Below, in pieces: positions 18,196-27,446 of a stretch of 57,360 nucleotides of DNA. The DNA is taken from contig JABHBJ010000088.1 of assembly GCA_018673955.1 (NCBI GenBank), positions 1 through 57,360 on the forward strand, given 5' to 3'. Both the position numbers and the translations under genes were made by a program. The notes beneath the pieces are model-generated. The model had not been told where the DNA came from and ran no database searches. It saw only the letters and a list, made by a program, of their open reading frames with translations. The stretch comes from Chloroflexota bacterium (lineage in GTDB: Bacteria > Chloroflexota > Dehalococcoidia > Lucifugimonadales > Lucifugimonadaceae). Position 1 is the stretch's first letter, and each line of letters opens with the position of its first letter.

Positions 18196-19605
18196 CTATT
18201 CGGTCTCCCAGTCTCGAACATCTACGAAGTGACCTTCGATAGCTGCCGCTGCTGCCATTTCAGGGCTTACCAAGTGTGTACGACCACCCTTACCCTGTCG
18301 GCCTTCGAAGTTTCGGTTAGATGTTGATGCACAACGTTCACCCGGTACGAGAATGTCGGGATTCATTCCAAGACACATCGAACAACCCGATTCACGCCAC
18401 TCGAAACCGGCATCTTTGAAGATTTGATCGAGACCTTCTTTTTCAGCGACCATCTTTGTGAGTGTTGAACCCGGCATGATCTGAGCTCGAACGGTCGAAG
18501 CGACGGTGCGTCCCTTTACGATCTCAGAGGCAGAGCGCAGATCTTCGATCCGGGCGTTTGTACAAGATCCAATAAATACCCGGTCAATACTGATATCTTC
18601 AATCTGCGTACCTCCGGAAAGTCCCATGTACTCAAGCGCATGCTTTGCAGAAGAGACATCGGCGGGATCTTCGAAGTCATCAGGCGCAGGAACTCGGTCG
18701 GTGATCTTAGCAACCTGACCGGGGTTCGTGCCCCAACTTACGTGCGGCTCAAGAGAGTCGCAATCAATCTCAAGAAGTTCGTCGTATTGAGCGTCCTCAT
18801 CACTGGCAAACTTGCGCCATTCAGCAACAGCAGTATCGAATGCATCGCCCTTGGGAACGAACTTACGTCCCTTCATCCAGTCGAACGTAGTGTCGTCTGG
18901 AGCGATAAGACCGGCTCGTGCGCCACCCTCAATTGTCATGTTGCAAACAGTCATTCGTCCTGCCATGTCGAGTTTCTTGATGGCATCGCCTGTGTACTCA
19001 ACTACATACCCAGTCCAACCGGCTGTTCCCACTTCTCCAATAGCAGCGAGAATCATGTCTTTAGCTGTCACGCCCTTTTTCAGTTCGCCATTGAAGCGAA
19101 CTTCCATAGTCTTAGGCTTCGCTTGACGAAGAGTTTGAGTAGCAAGAACATGCTCAACTTCAGAAGTGCCTATACCAAACGCAAGTGAACCGAAGGCACC
19201 GTGAGTCGAAGTATGGGAATCGCCACACACGATAGTCATTCCGGGCTGGGTGTAACCCTGTTCTGGGCCAATTACGTGAACGATGCCCTGTGCCGCCGAA
19301 TCGATGTCATACAAAACGACTCCAGTCTCTTCGCAGTTCTTTCGAAGAGTGTCGACTTGAATACGAGCGATCGGGTCTTTGATGACTTCGTTACGTGTAT
19401 CGTCGGTCGGTAAATTATGGTCGACCGTTGAAATCGTGAGATCTGGTCGTCGAACCTTTCGGTTCGTCAGCCTAAGAGCTTCGAATGCCTGCGGGGAGGT
19501 GACTTCGTGCACCAGATGAAGGTCAATGTAAATAAGAGCTGGTTGACCTTCAGGCTCGGCAACGACGTGTTGTTCCCAGATCTTTTCGAACATGGTCTTT
19601 GCCAT
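18196..19605 (-). CDS. leuC: 3-isopropylmalate dehydratase large subunit
   Basis: This Fe-S aconitase-family subunit of isopropylmalate isomerase is 469 residues. Visible are the N-terminal [43 protein letters not shown], the substrate and cluster motifs [13 protein letters not shown] and [11 protein letters not shown] (cluster Cys), and [27 protein letters not shown]. It acts with leuD downstream. The ATG is preceded by GGGAG. A terminator-like hairpin and a second hairpin lie between leuA and this gene, so part of the transcript may end or be processed there. Confidence 0.97.
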   Translation of the reverse strand: MAKTMFEKIWEQHVVAEPEGQPALIYIDLHLVHEVTSPQAFEALRLTNRKVRRPDLTISTVDHNLPTDDTRNEVIKDPIARIQVDTLRKNCEETGVVLYDIDSAAQGIVHVIGPEQGYTQPGMTIVCGDSHTSTHGAFGSLAFGIGTSEVEHVLATQTLRQAKPKTMEVRFNGELKKGVTAKDMILAAIGEVGTAGWTGYVVEYTGDAIKKLDMAGRMTVCNMTIEGGARAGLIAPDDTTFDWMKGRKFVPKGDAFDTAVAEWRKFASDEDAQYDELLEIDCDSLEPHVSWGTNPGQVAKITDRVPAPDDFEDPADVSSAKHALEYMGLSGGTQIEDISIDRVFIGSCTNARIEDLRSASEIVKGRTVASTVRAQIMPGSTLTKMVAEKEGLDQIFKDAGFEWRESGCSMCLGMNPDILVPGERCASTSNRNFEGRQGKGGRTHLVSPEMAAAAAIEGHFVDVRDWETE

Positions 19606-19627
19606 GTGTACGTTTCTCCCGATAACT

Positions 19628-19648
19628 AAACGACTGATTTAGTCGTTT
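19628..19648 (-). other. Hairpin in the leuC leader
   Basis: AAACGACT and AGTCGTTT pair around GATTT (bases 36-40 of 196xx), a little over 20 bases upstream of the leuC start on the minus strand. It has no T run and could be an RNA-processing or operator site. Its role is not known. Confidence 0.35.
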
Positions 19649-19689
19649 GCCTACAATTATTCAAAGTCTGCAGAAATAGTAACGCAAAA

Positions 19690-19718
19690 GCGGCACTCCG
19701 AATAATTTGGAGTGCCGC
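19690..19718 (-). terminator. Intrinsic terminator-like hairpin between leuA and leuC
   Basis: On the minus strand GCGGCACTCC/GGAGTGCCGC closes a nine-base loop and is followed by TTTT. It starts about 30 bases after the leuA stop, so some transcripts should stop after leuA and leuC-leuB may be expressed at a lower level or from their own promoter. Confidence 0.7.
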
Positions 19719-19748
19719 CTCTTTATGTTTCACTTTGCGTGTGTCGAT

Positions 19749-21317
19749 CTACACCGCACCTGTGGCTGCAGATCGATCCTGTACACCGATTGTGATCAGT
19801 CGGTTGATGGCATTCACATACGCCTTGGCCGAAGCGACGACGATGTCGGAATCGGAACCACGGCCGGAGTAAACCGATCCGTCCTTCGAAACCCTGATTG
19901 TAACTTCACCAAGCGAATCGATTCCTTCGGTAACCGCCGACACGGCGAACTCGGTGAGTTCGATATCGAGGTTCACTACCAAATCGATCGCCTTGCAAAC
20001 CGCATCGACAGGACCTGTGCCCTTCGAGTCGACTGTCCGTGTTTCACCATCCGGGCAATCTAGCATGATTTTCGCCTCTGGCTCTACGTCGTTACCACAC
20101 ACAACGTGAACGGACGTGACTTTGTAAGTTCGGTCGGTATCCACATATCGGTGCTGCTCCGACATCAGAGCTTCAAGATCAACGTCCGTAATCTCTCGCT
20201 TGTTGTCCGCAAGATCCTTGAACGTGACGAACACATTGGCAAGTTCATCGTCTGACAGATCGTAGCCGAGCTCGTGCAGACGTGATCGAAGACCCGCCCT
20301 GCCCGACAGCTTGCCAAGCACGATTGCCTGACCACGCCAACCGACAGTGTGAGGCTCCATAATCTCGAACGTGGTTCGTTCCTTCAAGTACGCATCCTGG
20401 TGAATACCAGACGAGTGCCTGAAAGCGTTTTGACCTACGATCGCCTTGTTAGCCTGAACAGGGATTCCGAAAATCGAACTAACCATACGACTGGAGTTGC
20501 CGATTTCCTTTGTGTTTATGTTTGTGCCGATCTGGTAGTGATCCGGTCGAGTCTCGATAGCCATTATCACTTCTTCAAGAGCTGCGTTACCCGCACGCTC
20601 TCCAAGTCCATTGATACAGCCCTCAACCTGCCGAGCACCGTTTTCGATGGCGGCAAGTGAGTTTGCAGAAGACATTCCGAGATCATTATGGCAGTGAACA
20701 CTAATCACAGCCTGATCGATGTTCGGAACATTGTCTTTGATGCCTTTAATCAACGCACCAAACTCTTTAGGGGTTGTATACCCGACAGTGTCTGGAATGT
20801 TGACGGTAGTGGCACCAGCCTTGATGACAGCTTCCACCATCGCGTACAAGTACTCTGGCTCTGTGCGCGAGGCGTCCATCGGCGAAAACTCAACGTCGTC
20901 GACGTAAGTTTTAGCATGGGCGACAGCGTTCACAGCCATATCCATAATCGCTTCACGGTCTTGCCGCATCTGGTGCATCAGGTGGATGTCCGACGCTGAG
21001 AGGAACGTATGAATACGTGCATTCTCAACGCCTTCAAGCGCCTTACCTGCGGCATCGATATCGGCTTTTACCGCCCGCGCCAAGGAAGTAATAATCGGGC
21101 CTTTCACCTCGTTAGCGATACGGCGTACAGCCTCAAAGTCACCGGGTGAGCTACCTGCGAAACCTGCTTCGATCACATCAACGCCTAGCTTGTTTAGCTG
21201 GTGAGCGAGACGTAGTTTTTCCTCGACAGTTAGACCCGCACCGGCAGATTGCTCGCCATCACGTAGAGTCGTGTCGAAAATAATTACTTTGTCTTCACTA
21301 CCGCTTTGCTGCGCCAT
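19749..21317 (-). CDS. leuA: 2-isopropylmalate synthase
   Basis: It condenses acetyl-CoA with 2-ketoisovalerate, the first committed step of leucine synthesis. The 522-residue protein has FDTTLRDGEQSAGAGL, the metal-binding SVHCHNDLG, and NGLGERAGNAALEEV, with the leucine-binding LeuA dimer domain in the last 120 residues (for example the GRGSDSDIVVASAKAYVNAINRL end), so feedback inhibition by leucine is expected. A GGAGG ribosome-binding site precedes the ATG. It is the fourth gene of the cluster driven from the Leu T-box. Confidence 0.96.
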   Translation of the reverse strand: MAQQSGSEDKVIIFDTTLRDGEQSAGAGLTVEEKLRLAHQLNKLGVDVIEAGFAGSSPGDFEAVRRIANEVKGPIITSLARAVKADIDAAGKALEGVENARIHTFLSASDIHLMHQMRQDREAIMDMAVNAVAHAKTYVDDVEFSPMDASRTEPEYLYAMVEAVIKAGATTVNIPDTVGYTTPKEFGALIKGIKDNVPNIDQAVISVHCHNDLGMSSANSLAAIENGARQVEGCINGLGERAGNAALEEVIMAIETRPDHYQIGTNINTKEIGNSSRMVSSIFGIPVQANKAIVGQNAFRHSSGIHQDAYLKERTTFEIMEPHTVGWRGQAIVLGKLSGRAGLRSRLHELGYDLSDDELANVFVTFKDLADNKREITDVDLEALMSEQHRYVDTDRTYKVTSVHVVCGNDVEPEAKIMLDCPDGETRTVDSKGTGPVDAVCKAIDLVVNLDIELTEFAVSAVTEGIDSLGEVTIRVSKDGSVYSGRGSDSDIVVASAKAYVNAINRLITIGVQDRSAATGAV

Positions 21318-21426
21318 GTGATTCCCTCCAGCGCTCGACCATCATTTGACGGGTATACCCGCCGGGTTTAAACATCGACCCGATTAGTCGAGTCGGCATT
21401 CCCTTCAAAAAAGGAGTGACTACAAA

Positions 21427-22425
21427 TTAAGTAGTCGACTCCAACCAAGGCATCATGTCGCGAAGTTCTTTACCGACTTTTTCAACGCCGTGAACTTCGT
21501 TGTCGGCCCGCATCTGCTTGAACTTGTGCTGACCTTCATCGTTCTCAGCGATCCATTCTCGTGCGAATTCGCCCGACTGAATCTGCTTGAGAACCTTTTC
21601 CATATTCTTCTTTACGCTTGAGTCGATGATGACCGGCCCGCGTGTGTAGTCGCCGTACTCAGCAGTTTCACTGATCGAGTACCGCATGTGACCTAGGCCA
21701 CCCTGGTACATCAGGTCGACAATGAGCTTGAGTTCGTGAAGAACCTCAAAGTAAGCAGATTCTGGCTCGTAGCCAGCTTCAACTAGAACTTCAAAACCGG
21801 TCTTCACGAGTTCGCTTACACCACCACAGAGAACAGCCTGCTCACCGAACAGGTCGGTTTCGGTCTCTTCTTTGAAAGTAGTTTCCAAGATACCGGCTCG
21901 TCCACCACCGACACCCTTTCCGTAAGCAAGTGCGAGGTCGTGAGCAGTTCCCGAAACGTCTTGGTGAACAGCGATGAGACATGGAACACCAAGTCCTCGC
22001 TCGAATACCGCACGTACTCGGTGACCCGGTGCCTTAGGAGCTATCATGACCACGTCTACACCTTCAGGTGCGATGATCTGTTCATACAAAATCGTGAAAC
22101 CGTGGGCGAAGAGAATCGTCTTGCCTTTGGTCAGGTTTGGGAGAACGTCTTCTTCATAAACACGCTTCTGAACGGTGTCAGGAAGACAGAATGAAATTAG
22201 GTCGGCACGCCTCGTTGCTTCAGCATTCGAAACAACTTCGAGTCCTGCTTCTTCAGCAGTCTGCTTGCTGCGACTGCCTTCGTACAGGCCAACAATTACG
22301 TTGAAACCACTGTCCTTGAGGTTCAGCGCATGGGCGTGACCCTGCGATCCATATCCGAGTACTGCGATCGTCTTGTCTCGCAGTATCGAATCATCAATAT
22401 CTTTATCGTAAGTGAGAGTAGCCAT
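21427..22425 (-). CDS. ilvC: Ketol-acid reductoisomerase (NADPH-type class I)
   Basis: It isomerises and reduces acetolactate and acetohydroxybutyrate in valine, leucine and isoleucine synthesis. The 332 residues begin [12 protein letters not shown] and have the Rossmann motif [17 protein letters not shown], the phosphate-binding region with [11 protein letters not shown], and the KARI domain motifs with [18 protein letters not shown] and metal-binding Glu residues in [22 protein letters not shown]. It is a class I (short) enzyme. It follows ilvN with a 74-base gap and precedes leuA by about 110 bases, in which a CGGGTATACCCG palindrome sits. Confidence 0.97.
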   Translation of the reverse strand: MATLTYDKDIDDSILRDKTIAVLGYGSQGHAHALNLKDSGFNVIVGLYEGSRSKQTAEEAGLEVVSNAEATRRADLISFCLPDTVQKRVYEEDVLPNLTKGKTILFAHGFTILYEQIIAPEGVDVVMIAPKAPGHRVRAVFERGLGVPCLIAVHQDVSGTAHDLALAYGKGVGGGRAGILETTFKEETETDLFGEQAVLCGGVSELVKTGFEVLVEAGYEPESAYFEVLHELKLIVDLMYQGGLGHMRYSISETAEYGDYTRGPVIIDSSVKKNMEKVLKQIQSGEFAREWIAENDEGQHKFKQMRADNEVHGVEKVGKELRDMMPWLESTT

Positions 22426-22499
22426 TTCGAATTGTCAGCCTCAGGGCTCGTGATTATGTTTCCTGCTAGCAGTCCTAGCAGCTTCTTTTGGAAGCGTCC

Positions 22500-23090
22500 T
22501 TAGACGCTTCCAGATTCGCCAGTCGTAATTGGAAGTACATAGGTCGGGTTGCTTGCGTTGGCCTGATAAAGACCGTCCGCTTCACCCTCGACGAGAGTTC
22601 CTCTGAGAGTTGCGACTCTGCCGGTTCGAATCACTTCCAGTAATCCAAACTTTTTGAGCAGTTCGATCAAAGAATCGATCTTCTGTCGTCCACCCGAAAT
22701 TTCGAGTGTCAGACTTTCAACACCAATATCTATCACGTTAGCTCGGTATACATTCGTCAGTTCAAGCACTTCGCCACGAATTGCAGTTGGTGCCGCAACC
22801 TTGATCAGTGCCAGTTCGCGCCAGACAATGTTCTGTTCAGTTATATCGTTAACTTCCACAACATCGATCAACCGATCGAGCTGTGCCGCCACATGCCGAA
22901 CGACCTCATCTGGCCCCTCGACAACAAATGTCATTCGAGACATACCTGGTTGTTCTGATCGCCCAACTGCCAAACTGGCAATGTTGAACCCGCGTCGGCG
23001 GAAAAGTCCAGATATGCGTGCGAGTACACCCGGCTTATCTTGAACAAGAGCCGATATCGTTCGTTGAAATGTACCGTTGCCTGATGCCAT
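22500..23090 (-). CDS. ilvN: Acetolactate synthase small (regulatory) subunit
   Basis: The regulatory subunit of acetohydroxyacid synthase, 196 residues with an N-terminal ACT domain (FQRTISALVQDKPGVLARISGLFRRRGFNIASLAVG) and the C-terminal domain around LIKVAAPTAIRGEVLELTNVY. The valine-feedback site is in the ACT interface. The start ATG overlaps the ilvB stop by one base (TAATG), consistent with coupled translation and equimolar subunits. Confidence 0.96.
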   Translation of the reverse strand: MASGNGTFQRTISALVQDKPGVLARISGLFRRRGFNIASLAVGRSEQPGMSRMTFVVEGPDEVVRHVAAQLDRLIDVVEVNDITEQNIVWRELALIKVAAPTAIRGEVLELTNVYRANVIDIGVESLTLEISGGRQKIDSLIELLKKFGLLEVIRTGRVATLRGTLVEGEADGLYQANASNPTYVLPITTGESGSV

Positions 23091-24772
23091 TAGTTCGGGT
23101 CCTCAATCAGTTCCTGAACACTTTGACCTGCCGGAATCATCGGGTAAAGATCGTCGACTTTTTCGATAACGAAATCGACAATTACAGGACCATTATGGGC
23201 GTTCGCTTCGGCGATAGCCGACTCAAGTTCATCCTGACTCGTCACACGAATTCCCTTCATACCGTAGGCTTCAGCAAGCTTCACGAAATCGGGGTTAGCC
23301 GTGTATGTTTCCGCCTGATAGTCACCGTCGTAGAAGAATCCCTGCCACTGAGTAATCATTCCCAAGTGGTTGTTGTTCAATATCGCGTACTTTACCGGCA
23401 AATTGTTTTCAACAGCCGTCGCCAGCTCCATGAGGGTCATCTGGAAACCACCGTCACCACAGATCGACCAGACTAACTTGTCTGGGTTACCAACCTGCGC
23501 ACCGATAGCCGAAGGCACTTCATAGCCCATCGTTCCGGCTCCGCCAGACGATAGCCAAGAATTGGCGTTTTTGAACTGGTAGTGCTGAGCAGCCCACATT
23601 TGGTGCTGACCAACTCCGGTGGTAATAATCGCATCACCCTTGGTGACGTCAGAGAGCGCTTTCACAACGTGCTGCCCCATCAAGCGTTCAGTTTCAGGAA
23701 TTCGCAACGATGGGTGCTCGGCTTTCAGGTGCTCAATGTGCCGCAACCACTCAACATGAGTCGCCTGCTTCACTTTAGGAATTAACTGGGCGAATACATC
23801 TTTGATGTTGCCGACTACCGGTGCTTCAACTTGAATACTCTTGTTGATTTCAGCGGGATCGATATCGACGTGAATCTTCTTCGACCCAGTCGAGAATCGT
23901 TTAGCATCACCAACGATACGGTCATCGAATCGGCTACCGAAGTTGATGATCAGATCGGCCTGATCGACTGCGAGCGAGGCGTAAGCCATGCCGTGCATCC
24001 CCGGGAATCCGGTGCTAAGCACGTGGTCTTCAGGAAACGATGAAATTCCGAGTAGCGTTGTAACGACCGGAATCTGAGTCTTTTCGGCGAATTCTTTCAG
24101 TTCACCCCATGAACGCGAGAGAACCACGCCGTGACCAGCAAGGATCACGGGGCGCTCTGCTTCATTGATCAGTTTAGCGGCAGCTTCAACCTGAGATTCG
24201 TCAGCCTTGCCGGTAACTTTGTATCCGGGTAGGTCGATCGGTGCGTCAGGGTTGTATTCGCCCATTTCTGTGAAGACATCTTTAGGAATGTCGATCAATA
24301 CCGGTCCGGGACGACCCGTTCGTGCGATGTGGAACGCCTCGTGAATCGTTGCACCGAGATCGTCGGCACGCATTACGAGGTAGTTGTGTTTGGTTACAGG
24401 CAAGGTTGCACCGGTGATGTCAGTTTCTTGGAACGCGTCGGTGCCAATCGCAGCGCGACCTACCTGACCGGTAATTGCGACCATTGGAACCGAATCCATC
24501 ATGGCTGTTGCCAGTCCGGTAACGAGGTTCGTTGCCCCAGGGCCAGACGTAGCGAACGCTACACCGACTTTGCCGGTTGAGCGTGCATAGCCATCTGCCG
24601 AGTGGGCTGCGCCCTGCTCGTGCCTCGACAGAATGTGTCGCAGATCTGGATACTGCGAGAGAACGCCGTAGAGCGGAAGAATGGCGCCACCGGGAATGCC
24701 AAAGACCACGTCGACACCCTCTTTGAGAAGCGCTTCGCAGACTATTTGACTACCACCGAGGTGCTTGGACAT
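23090..24772 (-). CDS. ilvB: Acetolactate synthase large (catalytic) subunit
   Basis: A ThDP- and FAD-dependent enzyme that makes acetolactate and acetohydroxybutyrate from pyruvate (and 2-ketobutyrate). The 560 residues show KEGVDVVFGIPGGAILPLYG, the active-site Glu in RHEQGAAHSADGYA, SGPGATNLVTGLATA, and the ThDP motif GDGGFQMTLMELATAVENNLPVKYAILNNNHLGM. It is the first gene of the minus-strand cluster behind a Leu-type T-box. The leader ends about 120 bases before the start. Confidence 0.97.
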   Translation of the reverse strand: MSKHLGGSQIVCEALLKEGVDVVFGIPGGAILPLYGVLSQYPDLRHILSRHEQGAAHSADGYARSTGKVGVAFATSGPGATNLVTGLATAMMDSVPMVAITGQVGRAAIGTDAFQETDITGATLPVTKHNYLVMRADDLGATIHEAFHIARTGRPGPVLIDIPKDVFTEMGEYNPDAPIDLPGYKVTGKADESQVEAAAKLINEAERPVILAGHGVVLSRSWGELKEFAEKTQIPVVTTLLGISSFPEDHVLSTGFPGMHGMAYASLAVDQADLIINFGSRFDDRIVGDAKRFSTGSKKIHVDIDPAEINKSIQVEAPVVGNIKDVFAQLIPKVKQATHVEWLRHIEHLKAEHPSLRIPETERLMGQHVVKALSDVTKGDAIITTGVGQHQMWAAQHYQFKNANSWLSSGGAGTMGYEVPSAIGAQVGNPDKLVWSICGDGGFQMTLMELATAVENNLPVKYAILNNNHLGMITQWQGFFYDGDYQAETYTANPDFVKLAEAYGMKGIRVTSQDELESAIAEANAHNGPVIVDFVIEKVDDLYPMIPAGQSVQELIEDPN

Positions 24773-24893
24773 ATCGTTTTCCTGGCACGATTGCCGATGT
24801 AAGTCGGCAATTTCTTCTTATTAAGATTTAGTAACTATCGATTCACAACTGTTGCGAACTTAGGGCATATACGAATTCACACTTACGTAGGGC

Positions 24894-25160
24894 AAAAAAA
24901 AATCCCGCCCCTTCACAAAGGACGAGATTTGCATCCCGCGGTACCACCTTCGATTGCCTTGCATTCAACTTTCGTCGAATACCAGACCGCTCAAGGAGCC
25001 GTAACGTGGCCAAATCCGTTTGATCCTAGCCCTGCTTTACAGAGTTCAGACCAACCGCTCCAGAGTGAGTTCTCGAATTAGTACGTACCGGATTCACACC
25101 AACACCGGCTCTCTCTTACGTACTGCATTCGGTACTACTCCCGTTCACAGCGTTTCACAC
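24894..25160 (-). promoter_or_regulatory. T-box riboswitch leader of the ilv-leu cluster, probable leucine specificity
   Basis: On the minus strand the T-box core is GGTGGTACCGCGG at 24936-24948. The terminator stem runs 24899-24930 (AAATCTCGTCC against the GGGGCGGGATTT side), followed by a run of T ending near 24894. The candidate specifier is CTC at 25069-25067, in AGAA-CTC-ACTCTGG, a close parallel to AGAAA-ATC-ACTCCAG in the cimA leader. CTC is a leucine codon. The UGGU sequence pairs with a tRNA having discriminator A, as in tRNA-Leu. A shared stem I pattern with a GAGCCGG stem lies above it. This agrees with the ilv-leu T-boxes known from Firmicutes. Confidence 0.9.
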
Positions 25161-25166
25161 ACGACA

Positions 25167-25196
25167 ATTATAAGTGTTTTGGTCGTTGAGAAGCAA
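25167..25196 (-). promoter_or_regulatory. Promoter of the ilv-leu T-box leader
   Basis: On the minus strand TTGCTT (25196-25191) and TATAAT (25172-25167) are 18 bases apart; transcription would start near 25160, directly ahead of the T-box leader. The divergent GNAT gene starts at 25322. Confidence 0.75.
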
Positions 25197-25321
25197 TCAC
25201 CGAAATATGTAATGTGATAATCAAAACAACTATTCGAGTATTGATGCTGCAACAGAAACCGGTGTGCTATCCACTGGAATACACTTCTTCGGTTATTTAT
25301 TGACGATTCGGCACGAAATCA

Positions 25322-26239
25322 TTGTCTATCCAAACCAACCTTCAGATTCGGAATTTCAAATGGTCTGATATCGACGCTCTTCAGCGATTGCTGAACGAGA
25401 TCGGAAGACATGGTCACAGAAATTGGCCTGCCAACGCCGACGAGCTACGTGCCGAACTGGAATTTCCTAGAGTTAAGCCGAAACGAAACATTGCTCTAGC
25501 GGAACAAGATGATCAGATCGTCGGTTACGCGATTGTCGAACTCGAAACAAACATTGGGCGTTCGGTTATCGGTATTGCCAGCAGTTCCATGGGACTGGCA
25601 ATCCGCAAAGACCTGATCGACTGGGCAACGAATAACGCTGCGCGGGAAACTCCGATAGCTCACCTGTCTACTCGTGACAATGAAACCGAGCTTGAAAAGT
25701 TAATCGCACAACTTGGATGGTCGAAAGTACGTCGGTACTTAAAACTCACGACGTCATCGAATATCACCCCGGCAGTTGCGGCTGTTCCTGATGGATTCAC
25801 GGTAAGAACAATGTTGGGGCTCGACGAAGTACCCGAACTAACCTTTACCCAGAACGAGGCGTTCAAAGAACACTTTGGATATTCACCGAACACCGAAGAC
25901 GAAATTACCGCAAGACTACTTGCAGGTAATTCCAGTCTCGACAATATCGTTATGATTCACGATTCATACGAACAGTTGGTGGCCTACTGCTGGACACTCA
26001 TTCATGAACGTGATGGGCTGAAAGTCGGACGAATCGGGATGACGGGCGTGCTGCCTACGGCTCGAAAACAGGGCCTAGGGCGAGCAATCGCCGAAGTAGG
26101 GTTTAATCATCTGGTTCGCCAAAACGTCGATTCGATAGAGCTGGATGTCGATTCAGAAAACGCCCGAGCAATCCACGTCTATTCGTCGTTAGGTTTCGAA
26201 AATGATAGTGAAGTTAGTTGGTGGGAACGGGCTCTTTAG
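25322..26239 (+). CDS. Tandem GNAT acetyltransferase, mycothiol synthase (MshD)-like
   Basis: This 305-residue protein has two GNAT-like halves: residues 1-150 a degenerate copy and residues 160-305 a complete one, with GMTGVLPTARKQGLGRAIAEVG as the acetyl-CoA loop and IELDVDSENARAIHVYSSLGFE at the end. The two-domain plan and the LDVDxxNxxAxxxYxxLGF pattern resemble MshD, which acetylates Cys-GlcN-Ins, but tandem GNATs of other specificity look similar. The start is a TTG at 25322. It is convergent with, and overlaps by 26 bases, an MshA-like glycosyltransferase, and is divergent from the ilv cluster. Confidence 0.7.
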   Translation: MSIQTNLQIRNFKWSDIDALQRLLNEIGRHGHRNWPANADELRAELEFPRVKPKRNIALAEQDDQIVGYAIVELETNIGRSVIGIASSSMGLAIRKDLIDWATNNAARETPIAHLSTRDNETELEKLIAQLGWSKVRRYLKLTTSSNITPAVAAVPDGFTVRTMLGLDEVPELTFTQNEAFKEHFGYSPNTEDEITARLLAGNSSLDNIVMIHDSYEQLVAYCWTLIHERDGLKVGRIGMTGVLPTARKQGLGRAIAEVGFNHLVRQNVDSIELDVDSENARAIHVYSSLGFENDSEVSWWERAL

Positions 26240-27434
26240 CCTGTACCGGCACTAGCTTTCGGTAGTTATCAAGCAACGCATCCGTCGAGCGATCCCAGCT
26301 CAGTGTTTCAGCGTGCTGTCTTGCTGCATCACCCATTCGATATCTCAGAACATCATTCTTAAGAAGTTCGCACAGACGCTCAGCCATTACATCGCTCTGA
26401 TTAGCGGGAACAAGGTATCCAGTTGTGCCACTTTTGACGATCGTAGGTAATCCTCCGACGTCAGACGCAACTACCGGTCGTCCACAAGCTGCCGCTTCGA
26501 GCGCCGCTAGACCAAAGCTTTCATAGTGAGATGGCAGCACACAGACATCGGCGGCGCTGTAGTGATAGGGAAGCTCGTCTTGACTTATCGAACCAATGAA
26601 ATTCACCGACTGTGTAAGTTTCATTCGACTTGCCAACGTTTGCAGACGTGCTTTCTCTTGCGAGTTCTCGTCACCACCAACAACGTTCAACGTTACCTTG
26701 GTTGGGTTTTCAAAGCTCGCAACGGCACGGAAAAGGTTGTCGAGACCTTTCAATGGCTCGAGGCGACCAACAAATAAGATGTTCATTTCATCGCCGTACC
26801 CGAGGTAATCACGAGACTGTCGCTGTGACATAGGGCGAAATCGTATGAGGTCGACTCCCGGTGGAATCACATCTATTTTTGCTGGATCTATTTCACAATA
26901 TTCAGCAACTGCAGCGCGTTCATGCTCAGTCCAAACTACGACCGAATCTGCGGAGCAGGCGATGTCCCTTTCTGCGATATCACGCTGAGCGACTTCTGAT
27001 TCTTCAGGCATTCCCCGTCGCTTCATCTCGGCCATTGTATGGAAGCTTGTCGTGTGCGGCACGCCCCACTCAGAAGCCAAACACATAGCAACGAGACCCG
27101 AAAGCCAGTAGTGACTGCTAATGATGTCGTATTTGAGGTGGTTAGATACACAGAACCTGCGCATTTGAGATGCGAACTGTGGAAGCAGTTCGTACACACC
27201 AGTCTTGTCCAACAAGGGCGGACCAGCTGGCAGGTGAATTAATCGAGCCCCCGGAGCGAGCATCACGATCTGAGGGTCAAGCGAGTCATGGTGGCGCGTA
27301 AACACATCAACTTGAATTCCCCGAGCGGCAAGTCGTTTTGCCATCTCAAGAATGTATATGTTCATTCCGCCGGAGTCTTTGCCGCCTGCTTGGCGCATAG
27401 GACATCCGTGGACTGTGATTACTGCTACGTTCAT
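26214..27434 (-). CDS. GT4 glycosyltransferase, MshA-like
   Basis: This 406-residue retaining GT4 enzyme contains KDSGGMNIYILEMAKRLAARGI near the N-terminus (the MshA/sucrose-phosphate-synthase signature), SSHYWLSGLVA, TTSFHTMAEMK, VIPPGVDLIRFRP, FVGRLEPLKG, and the nucleotide-binding SHYESFGLAALEAAACGRPVVASDVGGLP. A lysine in PPLLDKTGVYE, the Tyr of SHYW and the Thr of HTM sit where MshA contacts the inositol phosphate. It would then form GlcNAc-inositol-phosphate, but other sugar transfer is possible. It is the last gene of a same-strand run with thrC and hom, and 12 bases downstream of the FemAB-like gene. Confidence 0.75.
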   Translation of the reverse strand: MNVAVITVHGCPMRQAGGKDSGGMNIYILEMAKRLAARGIQVDVFTRHHDSLDPQIVMLAPGARLIHLPAGPPLLDKTGVYELLPQFASQMRRFCVSNHLKYDIISSHYWLSGLVAMCLASEWGVPHTTSFHTMAEMKRRGMPEESEVAQRDIAERDIACSADSVVVWTEHERAAVAEYCEIDPAKIDVIPPGVDLIRFRPMSQRQSRDYLGYGDEMNILFVGRLEPLKGLDNLFRAVASFENPTKVTLNVVGGDENSQEKARLQTLASRMKLTQSVNFIGSISQDELPYHYSAADVCVLPSHYESFGLAALEAAACGRPVVASDVGGLPTIVKSGTTGYLVPANQSDVMAERLCELLKNDVLRYRMGDAARQHAETLSWDRSTDALLDNYRKLVPVQAKEPVPTN

Positions 27435-27446
27435 ATTCGTTGGAAT

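Noticed and set aside
21350-21361. CGGGTATACCCG palindrome between ilvC and leuA
   Set aside because: A 12-base palindrome by itself is expected by chance at this frequency, and no T run or promoter accompanies it.
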